Part shown: piece after piece, positions 38,410-47,110 of the stretch | How positions within the stretch are numbered: the first letter of the stretch is position 1 | How the letters are laid out: the number at the start of each line of letters is the position of its first letter | Source of the DNA: Caulobacter sp. | Lineage (GTDB): Bacteria > Pseudomonadota > Alphaproteobacteria > Caulobacterales > Caulobacteraceae | Assembly (NCBI GenBank): GCA_030683005.1 | Contig: JAUXMY010000037.1 | Location: 163,501 to 227,500, forward strand | Direction of reading: 5' to 3' | Length of the DNA stretch: 64,000 bases | Position numbers and translations under genes: made by a program | Notes under the pieces: model-generated | Seen by the model: only the letters and a program-made list of their open reading frames with translations | Databases searched by the model: none | What the model was told of the DNA's origin: nothing

Positions 38410-39020
38410 CCCTCGAACCGCGTCGTCAGCGTCGCCACGTCCGGGCGGACCCGCTCCTGCGGCGCCTCGGCCGCCGTGCCCATGAACACGAAGCCGGCCA
38501 CCTGTTCAGTCTCCGCCAGACCGAGTACGGCCCGGGCATCGGCGTCATAGGCGTACCAGTCGGTGATCCAGTTGGCGCCATAGCCCATGGCCAGGGCGGC
38601 GTAGGTCAGGGTGGTGCAGACGGCGCCGGCCGACAGAAGCTGTTCCCATTCCGGAATGTCGCCGGCCGTGGTGCGCGAGATGACCGCCACGCCGAGCGGC
38701 GGGGTGCGCAGCTTGCCCAGCTTGGCGACCAGCTTGGCGGCGTCCGGCCGCGTCACCGCCAGGGCCTCGAGCCGCGCGGCATAGGCGTCCTTGCCCGCCC
38801 CCTCCAGGATCACGAAGCGCCAGGGCGCCAGCTTGCCGTGGTCGGGAACCCGGGCGGCGATCCGCAGCAGGTCGGCGAGTTCAGCGGCCGTCGGCCCCGG
38901 CGCGCGAAGGCCGAGCGCCGACGCCGACCGGCGGCGGGCCAGGAAGGCCAGCACCTCCGGCGCCGCCGCCAGCGGCAGGGCCTCGCCGAACGTGGGAATC
39001 CGCGGAACACGGTTGGTCAT
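38406..39020 (-). CDS. Nitroreductase family protein (YdjA-like)
   Basis: A 204-residue FMN-dependent nitroreductase. The N-terminal block [20 protein letters not shown] is characteristic of the YdjA type, which uses NAD(P)H to reduce nitro compounds. Later [17 protein letters not shown] binds the cofactor. In vivo substrate unknown. A GGAGG site (rc of 39025-39031) precedes ATG 39020. It follows the exported protein gene at 39034 on the same strand with 13 bases between. Confidence 0.88.
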   Translation of the reverse strand: MTNRVPRIPTFGEALPLAAAPEVLAFLARRRSASALGLRAPGPTAAELADLLRIAARVPDHGKLAPWRFVILEGAGKDAYAARLEALAVTRPDAAKLVAKLGKLRTPPLGVAVISRTTAGDIPEWEQLLSAGAVCTTLTYAALAMGYGANWITDWYAYDADARAVLGLAETEQVAGFVFMGTAAEAPQERVRPDVATLTTRFEG

Positions 39021-39033
39021 GCGGCCCTCCAGT

Positions 39034-39618
39034 TCAGGTCGTGGTCGGTTCGGGCTTGTCCTCGAACACGCCGCGCAGCTTGACGCGGGTGTCGGGGGCC
39101 AGCAGCCGGAAACGGCTGTCGAACTCGGGCGCGCGCTCGCCGTCGAGGGTCGCGGCGGCCGCGATCTCGCCGGTCGCGTCGTCGCGTGAAAAGGCCTCGC
39201 ACGCGACCTTGCCCTCCAGATCGGCCATGGTTTCGCGCAGGACCACCGTCATGGCGGCGGCCTGCTCCGGGGCGGCGCGGACGCCGGCTTCCAGGAAGGC
39301 GACCTCCATCTCCGCGAAGCGATAGGTCCAGCACAGCTTGCCGGCGTCGATCTTCGCGGCGTTGCGCACCACCATCTCGAAGTCGGCCCCTTCGTAGATC
39401 CGGTAGCGGCGGGTCTGGCTGACGGCGTCGCCGACGGCTTCGAGGAAGACGATCTCCTCGCAGCTCTGGTCGGTCTCGCGCCAGCCCGCGCACCAGGCCC
39501 GGTCCGACTTGATGGCGGCGACAAGTCCTTCACGGCTCATGGGGCGGTCGTCCCGGGCCAGCACCGCGCTGGGGGTGGAGAGGGCGAGGATGACGGCGAG
39601 AACTTGAAGGGCGCGCAT
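39034..39618 (-). CDS. Exported protein of unknown function
   Basis: A 194-residue protein with signal peptide MRALQVLAVILALSTPSAVL. The mature part has paired cysteines (WCAGW, QSCEEI, LCWTY, VACEAF) that suggest disulfides. No domain recognised. I chose ATG 39618, which starts the signal; three codons further upstream are also open. It precedes the nitroreductase gene on the same strand and may be cotranscribed, although a functional link is not apparent. Confidence 0.65.
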   Translation of the reverse strand: MRALQVLAVILALSTPSAVLARDDRPMSREGLVAAIKSDRAWCAGWRETDQSCEEIVFLEAVGDAVSQTRRYRIYEGADFEMVVRNAAKIDAGKLCWTYRFAEMEVAFLEAGVRAAPEQAAAMTVVLRETMADLEGKVACEAFSRDDATGEIAAAATLDGERAPEFDSRFRLLAPDTRVKLRGVFEDKPEPTTT

Positions 39619-39763
39619 GATCAACACCTATGGCGGATAACCGGCCCCGGCAACCGACCCCTTGGCGACCCGCGTTATGGTCCCCATATCGGGTGACAGG
39701 GCGAATTTCTGCGATGCGGGCGAGCTGTGCTACAGGTCCCGCGCGTAAACCGGGAGGGCGGAC

Positions 39764-40591
39764 ATGCCCAGACAGTTCGAAGTGGTCACCGCCGGCGCCC
39801 CGCCCGTCTGGGCCGGCCTGCGAAATGAAGCCGAACGCGCCGCGCGCGACGAGCCGACGCTGGCCAGCCTGCTCAACGCGGTGATCCTGTCCCACGACAG
39901 CATGGCGGAGGCCTTGTCCTACCAGTTCGCCCGCAAGATCGCCGACCAGGAGCTGCGGGCCATGAGCGCCCGCGAGATCGCCGAGGAGGCCTACGAGGCC
40001 GACCCGTCGCTGATCGCCGCCGCCGAGGCCGATCTGCGGGCCGTGTTCGAGCGCGACCCTGCCTGCAAGGGCTATGTCCAGCCGTTCCTGTTCTTCAAGG
40101 GCTTCCTGGCGCTGCAGAACCACCGCGTGGCGCACTGGCTCTGGACCCACAGCCGCGACACCCTGGCCTTCTACCTGCAAAGCCGGGGCAGCGAGGTCTA
40201 CCAGGTCGACATCCATCCGAACGCCCGCATCGGCTCGGGCGTCTTCCTCGACCACGGCACCGGCATCGTCATCGGCGAGACCGCTGTGGTCGGCGACGAC
40301 GTCTCCATGCTGCACGGCGTCACCCTGGGCGGCACCGGCGCCGAGCGCGGCGACCGCCACCCCAAGATCGGCAGGGGCGTCCTGCTGGGCGCCGGCGCCA
40401 AGGTGCTCGGCAACATCGAGATCGGCGACTACGCCAAGATCGCGTCGGGCTCGGTGGTGCTCAAGCCCGTCCCGGCCCATTGCACGGCGGCCGGCGTCCC
40501 CGCGCGGCTGGTCAACTGCCCGACCTGCGAGGAGCCGGCCCGCACGATGGACCACACCCTGGCTGAAGCGGTCTACGACTACGTCATCTAG
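39764..40591 (+). CDS. cysE: Serine O-acetyltransferase
   Basis: A 275-residue CysE that acetylates L-serine with acetyl-CoA in the first step of cysteine synthesis. The helical N-terminal region contains FFKGFLALQNHRVAHWLW, and the C-terminal left-handed beta-helix has hexapeptide repeats (DIHPNARIGSGVFLDHGTGI, IGETAVVGDDVSMLHGVTLG). The catalytic histidines in DIHP and LDHGTG are in place, and the family LGGTG...RHPKIG block is present. Its ATG follows GGGAGGGCGGAC. A terminator-like hairpin within a family B repeat follows. Confidence 0.96.
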   Translation: MPRQFEVVTAGAPPVWAGLRNEAERAARDEPTLASLLNAVILSHDSMAEALSYQFARKIADQELRAMSAREIAEEAYEADPSLIAAAEADLRAVFERDPACKGYVQPFLFFKGFLALQNHRVAHWLWTHSRDTLAFYLQSRGSEVYQVDIHPNARIGSGVFLDHGTGIVIGETAVVGDDVSMLHGVTLGGTGAERGDRHPKIGRGVLLGAGAKVLGNIEIGDYAKIASGSVVLKPVPAHCTAAGVPARLVNCPTCEEPARTMDHTLAEAVYDYVI

Positions 40592-40599
40592 TTCACCCG

Positions 40600-40724
40600 T
40601 CATGGCCCGACTCGTTCGGGCCACCCATGCGTGGTGAGCTAAAGCAGAAGGGCGCGGATGGTCCCCGCGCCCTTCGTTCCGTCGGCTCGTGTTCATGGGT
40701 GGCCCGGACAGGCCGGGCCATGAC
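40600..40724. repeat. Family B inverted repeat containing a terminator-like hairpin
   Basis: Arms TCATGGCCCGACTCGTTCGG (left) and the GGGTGGCCCGGACAGG...GGCCATGAC form (right) follow the family B plan. In the middle, AAGGGCGCGG (40648-40657) pairs with CCGCGCCCTT (40665-40674). This inner hairpin, about 57 bases after cysE, probably ends that transcript even though the T-run is short. Confidence 0.75.
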
Positions 40725-40846
40725 GAACAGGCGATTGACCCTTCCAACTCGAAGCTGTTCACGCGGCTTTTGTCTTGCCTCCCGGGGCAAGCGCAGTAGG
40801 TTCGCGCGCAAAGCGCCCCGGCGCCCCAGTGACCAGGAGCCACGCC

Positions 40847-41050
40847 GTGGACGAAAAGCATATCAAGCAGATCGAAGCGCATCTGAAGCGCACCTTCGGC
40901 AACCCGCACTTCGCGGTGAAGGCCCGCAAGCAGAAGGATTCGGCCGAGGTCGAGCTGAAGAGCGAGTTCATCGGCGTCATCTACGAAGACGAGGACGAGC
41001 CCGGCTCCTTCCTGTTCGAAATGGCCATCCTGGCGGAAGACCTGGAGTAG
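40847..41050 (+). CDS. DUF3126-family small protein
   Basis: A 67-residue protein of the DUF3126 family found in alphaproteobacteria. The block DEKHIKQIEAHLKRTFGNP and the GVIYEDEDEPGSFLFEMAIL end are diagnostic. Function unknown. I chose the GTG at 40847; AGGAG (40835-40839) is placed correctly, whereas the longer frame from 40775 is not conserved. The family is often found beside cysE, as here; a role in sulfur metabolism is inference only. Confidence 0.8.
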   Translation: MDEKHIKQIEAHLKRTFGNPHFAVKARKQKDSAEVELKSEFIGVIYEDEDEPGSFLFEMAILAEDLE

Positions 41051-41099
41051 ACTCCCTGAAGTCCAGTTCCGGCTAGGCAGCCAGAGGGGCTGAGATCAA

Positions 41100-41735
41100 A
41101 TGATCACGGCTTGGCGCGCGACAGCGGTCCTCATCTGCCTCGTGTTGACGCCGGCCGTGTGGACCAAGCCGCCTCGGCAACACTGGATCGAGCCGAAGGA
41201 CGCGCCTTCGCCAGTTATGGTCGACGCCGGGTACTGTCTTGATCTCGGTCTTTTGCCGAAGGGCTGGCGCGTGTCGTCGGCAACAACGGCGACCAGCGTG
41301 ATGTTCGGCGTCCCGGGTCGCACCAAGATGCTCTGGTTCCCTCGATACCGTCTACTTGTCGGGATGGGAGAGGAGGGAGATTCCGGCCTGTTCACGCGGG
41401 GATCCTTGGATGAATGGGGAGAGCCGAGTGGGGCGAAGCCCTCACCGCGCTTGCCCGAATGGGATGTAGAGCGCTTCGAGGCTTACGCGGCGGACGACGG
41501 CGGCCTTGTCTACGTGAGCGATGATCTGAACGCGCTGATGGGGTGTTGGCCGGACTTCGGCTGTACCGTCGAGGACGGCAAACAAAGACTTCCGGGGGAA
41601 ATGTCCTTTCTGATGCCCCTGGCGGATAGCGCGGCGGCGGCGGAGAAGCTTGAACTCGTCCGAACCACGATTGCATCGATCCGCACGACCTGCCCGACCG
41701 ATGGGGCCCGGACATCGAGCACGAAGCCGGGATGA
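41100..41735 (+). CDS. Exported or membrane-anchored protein, unknown
   Basis: A 211-residue protein. A hydrophobic N-terminus (WRATAVLICLVLTPAVWT) is a signal peptide or anchor. Cysteines occur at AGYCLDLG, GCWPDFGC and CPTDG. I recognise no domain. The coding sequence is visibly less GC-rich and less biased than its neighbours, which may reflect recent acquisition or weak constraint. Its last codons overlap the start of the DUF4166 fusion gene (ATGA), so the two are translated together. Confidence 0.65.
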   Translation: MITAWRATAVLICLVLTPAVWTKPPRQHWIEPKDAPSPVMVDAGYCLDLGLLPKGWRVSSATTATSVMFGVPGRTKMLWFPRYRLLVGMGEEGDSGLFTRGSLDEWGEPSGAKPSPRLPEWDVERFEAYAADDGGLVYVSDDLNALMGCWPDFGCTVEDGKQRLPGEMSFLMPLADSAAAAEKLELVRTTIASIRTTCPTDGARTSSTKPG

Positions 41736-43402
41736 GAATCCTCATCATCGGCGGCTACGGCACGTTCGGCGGCCGTCTGGCGCGACTGCTGGCGGATGAG
41801 CCGCGTCTGACGCTGTTGCTGGCCGGACGGTCTGAGGCGAAGGCGCGAGCCCTTTGCGCAAAGCTCCGGAGCGAATCGACGCTGGTCCCCTTCCGGTTCG
41901 ACCGGGATGGAGACCTTCCGGCCCAGCTGGCCGAAGCCGCCGCCGACCTCGTCGTCGACGCCAGCGGGCCGTTCCAGGCCTATGGGCGCGAGCCCTACCG
42001 CGTGGCGCAGGCCTGTATCGCCGCCCGTGTCCCCTACATCGACCTGGCCGACGCCGCCGACTTCGTGGCCGGGATCGCGGTGCTGGACGAGCGTGCAAAG
42101 GCGGTGGGCGTCTTCGTGCGCTCCGGCGTCAGCACCTGTCCCGCCCTCAGCACGGCGGCGGTCCGGCGGCTGGCGGAGGGCTGGTCGGCCGTGCGTTCGG
42201 TGTCGGCGGGCATCGCGCCGACGCCGTGGTCGGGCATGGGGCTGAGCGTGGTGCAGGGCATCGCCGGCTATGCGGGCAAGCCGGTGACGCTGGTGCGGGG
42301 CGGGCGCCCGGCGCAGGCGGCGGCGCTGGTCGAAACCCGGCGCGTCACCATCGCCCCGCCGGGCGCGACGCCGCTGCGCAACCTGCGCTTCTCGCTGGTC
42401 GATACGCCGGACCTGCGGCTGCTGCCCGCCATGCTGCCCGGCCTGCGCGACGTCTGGTTCGGGGCCGGAACGACGCCGGAGATCCTGCAGCGGATGCTGA
42501 ACGGCCTGGCCCTGCTGGTGCGCTGGCGGCTGATTCCGACGCTGCGTCCGCTGGCCTCGGTATTCCACTGGACGATCAACCGTCTGCGCTGGGGCGAGCA
42601 TCGCGGCGGCATGTTCGTGGTCGCCGTGGGCGAGGACGCGGAGCGCCGTCCGGTCCGCCGGTCCTGGCATCTGGTCGCCGAGGGCGACGACGGACCGTTC
42701 ATCCCGTCCATGGCCGCCGAGGCATTGATCCGGAAGATGCTCGATGGCCAGCGCCCAGTCCCCGGCGCCCGCGCCTCCGTCGCGGACCTTGATCTGGGCG
42801 ACTTCGAAGCCACGTTCGCCCGCCGGGCCATCCGCTCCGGCGTCCGCGAGGAGATTGCCGCCTCCGAACCGGTCTATCGCCAGGTGATGGCCGGCGCCTG
42901 GGACGCCATGCCGGACGCCTGGCGGGCGGTGCACGACCTGCGCGCCGGGACGCTGACGGTCGAAGGGCGGGCCATGGTCAAGCGCGGCAAGGGGTTGCTC
43001 GCGCGACTCGTCGGCGCGGCGATGGGCTTTCCCGCGGCCGGCGACGACGTGCCGGTCACCGTGCGCTTCGAGCGGCGGGGGAACGCCGAACTCTGGACCC
43101 GCACCTTTGGCGGCAAGTCGTTCTCCAGCCTGCAGGAGCCCGGTCAGGGCCGATCGGTGCGGCTGGTCGTGGAACGCTTCGGCTCGCTGACCGTCGCCAT
43201 GGCGCCCACGACCCATGCGGGTCGCATGAGCCTGGTGATCCGCCGCTTCAGCGTCCTGGGAATCCCGCTGCCGCTGTGGCTCTCACCGACAACGGCCGCC
43301 CACGAGGCGATCATGGACGGCCGCTTTCACTTCGACGTCGAGATCGGCCACCCGCTGACCGGCATGATCGTGCTGTACCGCGGGTGGTTGGCGCCTTCCT
43401 GA
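41732..43402 (+). CDS. Saccharopine-dehydrogenase-like / DUF4166 fusion protein
   Basis: A 556-residue protein. Residues 1-130 form an NADP-binding fold of the saccharopine-dehydrogenase family (MRILIIGGYGTFGGRLARLL with GxGxxG-type motif, then VVDASGPFQAYG). The C-terminal 180 residues (from about 375) match DUF4166 with TLTVEGRAMVKRGKG and FHFDVEIGHPLTGMIVLYRG. The middle region has two or three possible membrane-contact helices (MLNGLALLVRW). The family function is unknown. Four-base overlap with the upstream unknown gene. Confidence 0.85.
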   Translation: MRILIIGGYGTFGGRLARLLADEPRLTLLLAGRSEAKARALCAKLRSESTLVPFRFDRDGDLPAQLAEAAADLVVDASGPFQAYGREPYRVAQACIAARVPYIDLADAADFVAGIAVLDERAKAVGVFVRSGVSTCPALSTAAVRRLAEGWSAVRSVSAGIAPTPWSGMGLSVVQGIAGYAGKPVTLVRGGRPAQAAALVETRRVTIAPPGATPLRNLRFSLVDTPDLRLLPAMLPGLRDVWFGAGTTPEILQRMLNGLALLVRWRLIPTLRPLASVFHWTINRLRWGEHRGGMFVVAVGEDAERRPVRRSWHLVAEGDDGPFIPSMAAEALIRKMLDGQRPVPGARASVADLDLGDFEATFARRAIRSGVREEIAASEPVYRQVMAGAWDAMPDAWRAVHDLRAGTLTVEGRAMVKRGKGLLARLVGAAMGFPAAGDDVPVTVRFERRGNAELWTRTFGGKSFSSLQEPGQGRSVRLVVERFGSLTVAMAPTTHAGRMSLVIRRFSVLGIPLPLWLSPTTAAHEAIMDGRFHFDVEIGHPLTGMIVLYRGWLAPS

Positions 43403-43404
43403 AG

Positions 43405-43557
43405 CCCTCCTCCTTGATGGAGGAGGGTTGGGTGGTGGTGTGGCCGCTGCCCGCAAGTGGTGGGCTCGGCGTGGCTCTGAGCCGATCAGCGCCCTTCCAG
43501 CGCCTCGGTGCACACGCCACCATCCCCGCCCTTCCTCCATTGAGGAGGAAGGGGGAA
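43405..43557. repeat. Intergenic inverted-repeat element, family D
   Basis: Left CCCTCCTCCTTGATGGAGGA (43405-43424) continues GGGTTGGGTGGTG; the right arm is CACCATCC, then CCTTCCTCCATTGAGGAGGA ending near 43557. Each arm is itself a hairpin. It lies between the convergent DUF4166 fusion gene and phoH, ending about seven bases from the phoH stop. Confidence 0.7.
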
Positions 43558-43563
43558 GAGTTG

Positions 43564-44328
43564 CTACAGAACCCCCAGCATCTCCGCGACCAGCGGATGG
43601 CGGACGATATCGACGTCGGCCAGGCGGACGACGGCGATGTTGGGCACCGCCTCGAAGCGGTCGGCCACGTCGCCCAGGCCGGAAAGCCCGGTCAGCAGGT
43701 CCGACTGGTTCGGGTCGCCCGTCACCACCATGGTCGAATGCCAGCCCAGCCGAGTCAGCAGCATCTTCAGCTGGCCGTAGGTGCAGTTCTGGGCCTCGTC
43801 GATGACTACGAAGGCGTTGTTGAGCGTGCGGCCGCGCATATAGCCGACGGGCGCGATCTCGATGGCCCCCTCGGCGATCAGGGCCCGCACCCGCTTCATG
43901 GACAGGCGGTCCGACAGGGCGTCGTAGAGGGGGCGCAGGTAGGGCGCGAGCTTGTCCTCCATGTCGCCGGGCAGATAGCCGATCGATTCGCCGGCCTCGA
44001 CCGCCGGGCGGCTGAGCACGATCTTGGCCACCTTGCCGGCCTCCAGCGCCTCGACCGCCTTGGCGATGGCCAGATAGGTCTTGCCGGTCCCTGCCGGGCC
44101 GAGCGCCATGACCAGGTTCTTGGCGTCGATGGCCTTGATCAGCTCGGCCTGGCCCTCGGACTTTGGTTTTATTGTCTTGAGATACCCCTGCTCGCGATCC
44201 TCATCCCGGCCGAGCGGAGACCAGCCGTTCCCGACAGGCAGGCGGCGCACCTTGCCGCCGTCATCCTGGAACTGGGCGTGGTCGAACGCGCCTTCGCGCA
44301 CGGTCCGCTTCAGGGCTCGCTTGGTCAT
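43564..44328 (-). CDS. phoH: PhoH-family ATPase
   Basis: A 254-residue PhoH-family P-loop protein. Walker A is ALGPAGTGKTYLAI (residues near 75-88), Walker B is VVIDEAQNC, and a VTGDPNQSDL motif supplies the sensor. A basic N-terminal extension (KRALKRTVREG) precedes the domain. It lacks the longer N-terminus of the ybeY-linked copies, so it is probably a second paralogue. Proposed function is RNA-linked ATPase or helicase. An intrinsic terminator 24 bases ahead of the start suggests attenuation; see the leader entry. Confidence 0.88.
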   Translation of the reverse strand: MTKRALKRTVREGAFDHAQFQDDGGKVRRLPVGNGWSPLGRDEDREQGYLKTIKPKSEGQAELIKAIDAKNLVMALGPAGTGKTYLAIAKAVEALEAGKVAKIVLSRPAVEAGESIGYLPGDMEDKLAPYLRPLYDALSDRLSMKRVRALIAEGAIEIAPVGYMRGRTLNNAFVVIDEAQNCTYGQLKMLLTRLGWHSTMVVTGDPNQSDLLTGLSGLGDVADRFEAVPNIAVVRLADVDIVRHPLVAEMLGVL

Positions 44329-44351
44329 CGTGAAGCCTCCATTGGGGCATG

Positions 44352-44590
44352 AAAAAAGGGCGTCGCCGGAACGGCGCGCCCTTGGGACAGGAAAGCGGAG
44401 CGGATGAGACGCGAGCGGCCGGGAGGCTCGCTTGCACTGCGCGGGACTGAAGACGCCCCTGGACGTCTGGACACCAAACGCGACACCCGGTTCTCCGTCG
44501 TCAGGAGACCACGGACGGAAAGTCGTCCGTGCTGGATTTGAGAGGGCCGAGACCCGCTCGAATCGCCTGACAAGATTGATGCTAACTTGG
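44352..44590 (-). promoter_or_regulatory. Structured leader (or small RNA) with intrinsic terminator ahead of phoH
   Basis: The 311-base gap between phoH and the divergent carbonic-anhydrase gene reads, on the minus strand, as a chain of hairpins: CACGGACG/CGTCCGTG (44510-44531), TCTCC/GGAGA, AGACGTCC/GGGGCGTCT (44451-44468), GCGAGC/GCTCGC, and finally a GC-rich stem (AAGGGCGCGCCG with CGGCGACGCCC) followed by TTTTTT (44383-44352). The terminator ends 23 bases before phoH. A segment AGGGGCGTC at 44451-44460 could pair instead with GACGCCCTT of the terminator. Known riboswitch classes are not recognised. It may be a cis leader or an independent small RNA. Confidence 0.5.
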
Positions 44591-44639
44591 TTTCTGAGTG
44601 GTTAATCAAGCCGTCACGACAAATATACGAGGCGAGGGT

Positions 44640-45170
44640 ATGACTGTATATGCTTTGGGCGCCTTAAGCCCCACGTTGCCTTCAGAAGACGAATACTGGA
44701 TCGCTCCGACCGCGGCCGTGATGGGAAACGTGATTCTGAAGAAGAACGCCAGCATCTGGTGGGGCGCCACGGCTAGAGGCGACACCGACACCATTACCGT
44801 CGGCGAGAACAGCAACATCCAGGACGGATCTGTGCTTCACGCCGACCACGGCAGTCCGCTGCTGATCGGCGCGAACGTCACGGTTGGTCACATGGTTATG
44901 CTTCACGGCTGCACCATCGGCGACGGCAGTCTGATCGGCATCGGCTCGATCGTGCTCAACGGGGCCAGGATCGGTCGCGGCTGCCTGATCGGGGCCGGGG
45001 CGCTGATTCCCGAGGGCAAGGAGATCCCCGACAACAGCCTGGTCATGGGCGCCCCCGGCAAGGTGGTCCGCGAGCTCGGCGAGGCCCAGGCCGCCGCCCT
45101 GATCGGCTCGGCGATGCACTATGTCGAGAACTGGAAGCGGTACCGGCGCGAGATGACGGTGGTGGGGTAG
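44640..45170 (+). CDS. Gamma carbonic anhydrase family protein
   Basis: A 176-residue left-handed beta-helix protein. Histidines H67 (VLHADHG), H84 and H89 (VGHMVMLHGC) match the metal ligands of gamma-class carbonic anhydrases. Hexapeptide repeats (IGANVTVG, IGDGSLIG, IGRGCLIG) build the helix. It forms trimers; activity as carbonic anhydrase or as a ferripyochelin-binding-type protein is not settled for such members. The ATG at 44640 has GAGG upstream; an open extension back to 44598 is not conserved. Confidence 0.9.
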   Translation: MTVYALGALSPTLPSEDEYWIAPTAAVMGNVILKKNASIWWGATARGDTDTITVGENSNIQDGSVLHADHGSPLLIGANVTVGHMVMLHGCTIGDGSLIGIGSIVLNGARIGRGCLIGAGALIPEGKEIPDNSLVMGAPGKVVRELGEAQAAALIGSAMHYVENWKRYRREMTVVG

Positions 45171-45174
45171 GCGG

Positions 45175-45297
45175 TGCGTTGCGTGCTTCGCGACGCGGCT
45201 TCGCCGCTCCTCAGCATGACGAAGGTGGTTTGCGTTCCACAGAACCCGTCATCCTGAGGAGCGAGCTCCTGGCGAGCGTCGCGAAGGACGCACGGCG
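45175..45297. repeat. Intergenic inverted-repeat element, family A (copy 3)
   Basis: Left arm 45175-45223 (TGCTTCGCGACGCGGCTTCG then CTCCTCAGCATGACGAAGG) and right arm 45247-45297 (CGTCATCCTGAGGAGCGAGC, GTCGCGAAGGACGCACGG). Lies between the carbonic-anhydrase gene and the crotonase gene. Confidence 0.75.
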
Positions 45298-45353
45298 TTG
45301 ACGGACGGAGGGGAAGGGCGCTTCCCCTGTTCCAAACAGAGGAGACGTCGCCA

Positions 45354-46133
45354 ATGGCCTACGAATTCATCACGGTCGACCGCGAGGGGCCGGTCACCAT
45401 CTTCACCCTGAACCGGCCGGAGGTGATGAACGCCCTCCATTCGCCGATGCACTTCGAGCTGGACGAGGCGTTCAACGCCTTCGCCGCCGACCCTGACCAG
45501 TGGGTGGGCATCGTCACCGGCGCGGGTGAGCGGGCCTTCTCGGCCGGCAACGACCTCAAGCACCAGGCCATGGGCGGCAAGATGGGCAGCCCGCCGTCGG
45601 GATTCGCGGGGCTGACCAGTCGCTTTGACCTCGACAAGCCGTTGATCGCCGCGGTCAACGGCGTGGCCATGGGCGGCGGCTTCGAGATTGCGCTGGCCTG
45701 CGACCTGATCATCGCCGCCGAGGGCGCGGTGTTCGCGCTGCCGGAGCCGAAGGTCGGCCTCGCCGCCCTGGCCGGCGGCCTGCATCGCCTGCCGCGCCAG
45801 ATCGGCCTGAAGCAGGCGATGGGCATGATCCTCACCGCCCGCCGCGTCAGCGCCGCCGAGGGCAAGGAGCTGGGCTTCGTCAACGCGGTGGTTCCGGCCG
45901 CCGACCTGATGACCGAAGCCAAGAAGTGGGCGGGCCTGATCGGCGAATGCAGCCCGATGTCGATTCGCGCCTCCAAGCAGGCGGTGTTGCAGGGCCTGGA
46001 GATGCCGCTCGCCGACGCCATCGGCGGCCAGTTCAGGATGCCGGCCGTCGCGGCGCTGTTCCAGTCCGAGGACTTCCGTGAAGGCCCGATGGCGTTCGCG
46101 CAGAAGCGCGCGCCGCAGTGGAAGGGCCGGTAG
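45354..46133 (+). CDS. Enoyl-CoA hydratase/isomerase (crotonase) family protein
   Basis: A 259-residue crotonase. LNRPEVMNALHS near residue 18, the oxyanion-hole AFSAGNDLKHQ, and the second block VNGVAMGGGFEIALACDLII are all present. The catalytic pair usually lies near PEPKVGLAALAGGLHRLP: here the acid in this segment is E in PEPKVG. The residues match enoyl-CoA hydratases but not a specific substrate. Fatty-acid or terpenoid degradation is likely. ATG preceded by AGAGGAG. A strong terminator follows. Confidence 0.88.
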   Translation: MAYEFITVDREGPVTIFTLNRPEVMNALHSPMHFELDEAFNAFAADPDQWVGIVTGAGERAFSAGNDLKHQAMGGKMGSPPSGFAGLTSRFDLDKPLIAAVNGVAMGGGFEIALACDLIIAAEGAVFALPEPKVGLAALAGGLHRLPRQIGLKQAMGMILTARRVSAAEGKELGFVNAVVPAADLMTEAKKWAGLIGECSPMSIRASKQAVLQGLEMPLADAIGGQFRMPAVAALFQSEDFREGPMAFAQKRAPQWKGR

Positions 46134-46144
46134 GACGGCGATAT

Positions 46145-46185
46145 GCCGGGAGATCATGTCTTCTGAAGCATGATCTCCCGGCTTT
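46145..46185 (+). terminator. Strong hairpin terminator after the crotonase gene
   Basis: A 14-base-pair perfect stem (GCCGGGAGATCATG at 46145-46158 with CATGATCTCCCGGC at 46169-46182) is followed by TTT. It separates the crotonase gene from the convergent RcnB-like gene. Confidence 0.8.
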
Positions 46186-46205
46186 GAGGACCGCCGCCGC
46201 GAAGG

Positions 46206-47012
46206 CTAGTTCACGATCGCCCAGGACCCGTCCGGCTGGCGGCAGGCCCGGCCCCGGCCGAGGCGCGGCCGACCGTCGATGTAGATGGTCTGGGTGAAGT
46301 TGGTGCAGCGGAAGCCGCCGGCGTCGTTGTAGTAGCCGTCGATGCGCACCTGCCCGTAGCGACCGTTGCGCGGGTTGCGCCAGCGATGGATGCTGCCCGG
46401 CCGTCCCGAATTGAAGCCGTCATAGTAGGACCGGTAGGCGTAGCTGCGGTCTTCGCAGTCGAGATCCTGCGTCAGGGCCGCGCCCATGGCCCCGCCAAGG
46501 ATCACGCCGAGAATGGCGCCGCCGCTTCCCCGGTCATCGCCGATGGCGTCGCCGATCAGGCCGCCGATCAGGGCGCCGATGAGGACGCCGGCCGGGTCCG
46601 GAGACTTGCGGCACTCCCGGTAGTAGATGTCGTCCTGGTAGGTGTAGCGCTGCGAATAGCGCCGGTCCCAGCTCTGGTCGCGTTCGTCTCGGTAGACGGT
46701 TTGCGCGATCAGGCCGGTGGCCAGCGCCACCAGAAAATAGTTGGTGTCGTTGTAGCGGATCCATCGATAGCCCTTGGGCGGACGCCGCAGGCCGCGCTTC
46801 TGCCAGTCCTCGACATAGTGCTGCCGCTGCCGGTACTGCGGCGGCAGGCGGTCGCCGGCCGACCATCGCGGCCGGTAGCGGGAGTCGACAGAATCTCCGG
46901 GACGCTGGCCGAACCGGCTGCCGTCGGGGGGCGGCGAGCCGGGCGGCTGGGCCGAAGCCATCGGGGCGATCAGCATCGACAGGGCCGCCGCAGCGGCGAG
47001 CAGCTTTTTCAT
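46206..47012 (-). CDS. RcnB-like / glycine-zipper exported protein
   Basis: A 268-residue protein with signal MKKLLAAAAALSMLIAPMAS. The segment LPPQYRQRQHYVEDWQKRGL with KGYRWIR (residues about 55-90) resembles RcnB, a periplasmic metal-homeostasis family. A glycine-zipper membrane region follows (VLIGALIGGLIGDAIGDD, then GGAILGVILGGAMGAAL), and the C-terminal domain resembles the 17-kDa surface antigen family (CRQPDGSWAIVN). Many Tyr/Arg repeats occur between. The combination suggests an outer-membrane or envelope structural protein. Function not established. Confidence 0.8.
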   Translation of the reverse strand: MKKLLAAAAALSMLIAPMASAQPPGSPPPDGSRFGQRPGDSVDSRYRPRWSAGDRLPPQYRQRQHYVEDWQKRGLRRPPKGYRWIRYNDTNYFLVALATGLIAQTVYRDERDQSWDRRYSQRYTYQDDIYYRECRKSPDPAGVLIGALIGGLIGDAIGDDRGSGGAILGVILGGAMGAALTQDLDCEDRSYAYRSYYDGFNSGRPGSIHRWRNPRNGRYGQVRIDGYYNDAGGFRCTNFTQTIYIDGRPRLGRGRACRQPDGSWAIVN

Positions 47013-47110
47013 GGCGTTGTCCTCGGACGTCGGGGGCGTCTCGCCCCTCCGATCCGAGTACTATCTGCGCCTGGGAGGCCTGCCGCGTTGATTTCCGTCA
47101 ACAGCGGGAA

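Noticed and set aside
44598..44639. Longer start for the gamma carbonic anhydrase at 44598
   Set aside because: The extra 14 residues are not conserved and GAGG is placed correctly for 44640.
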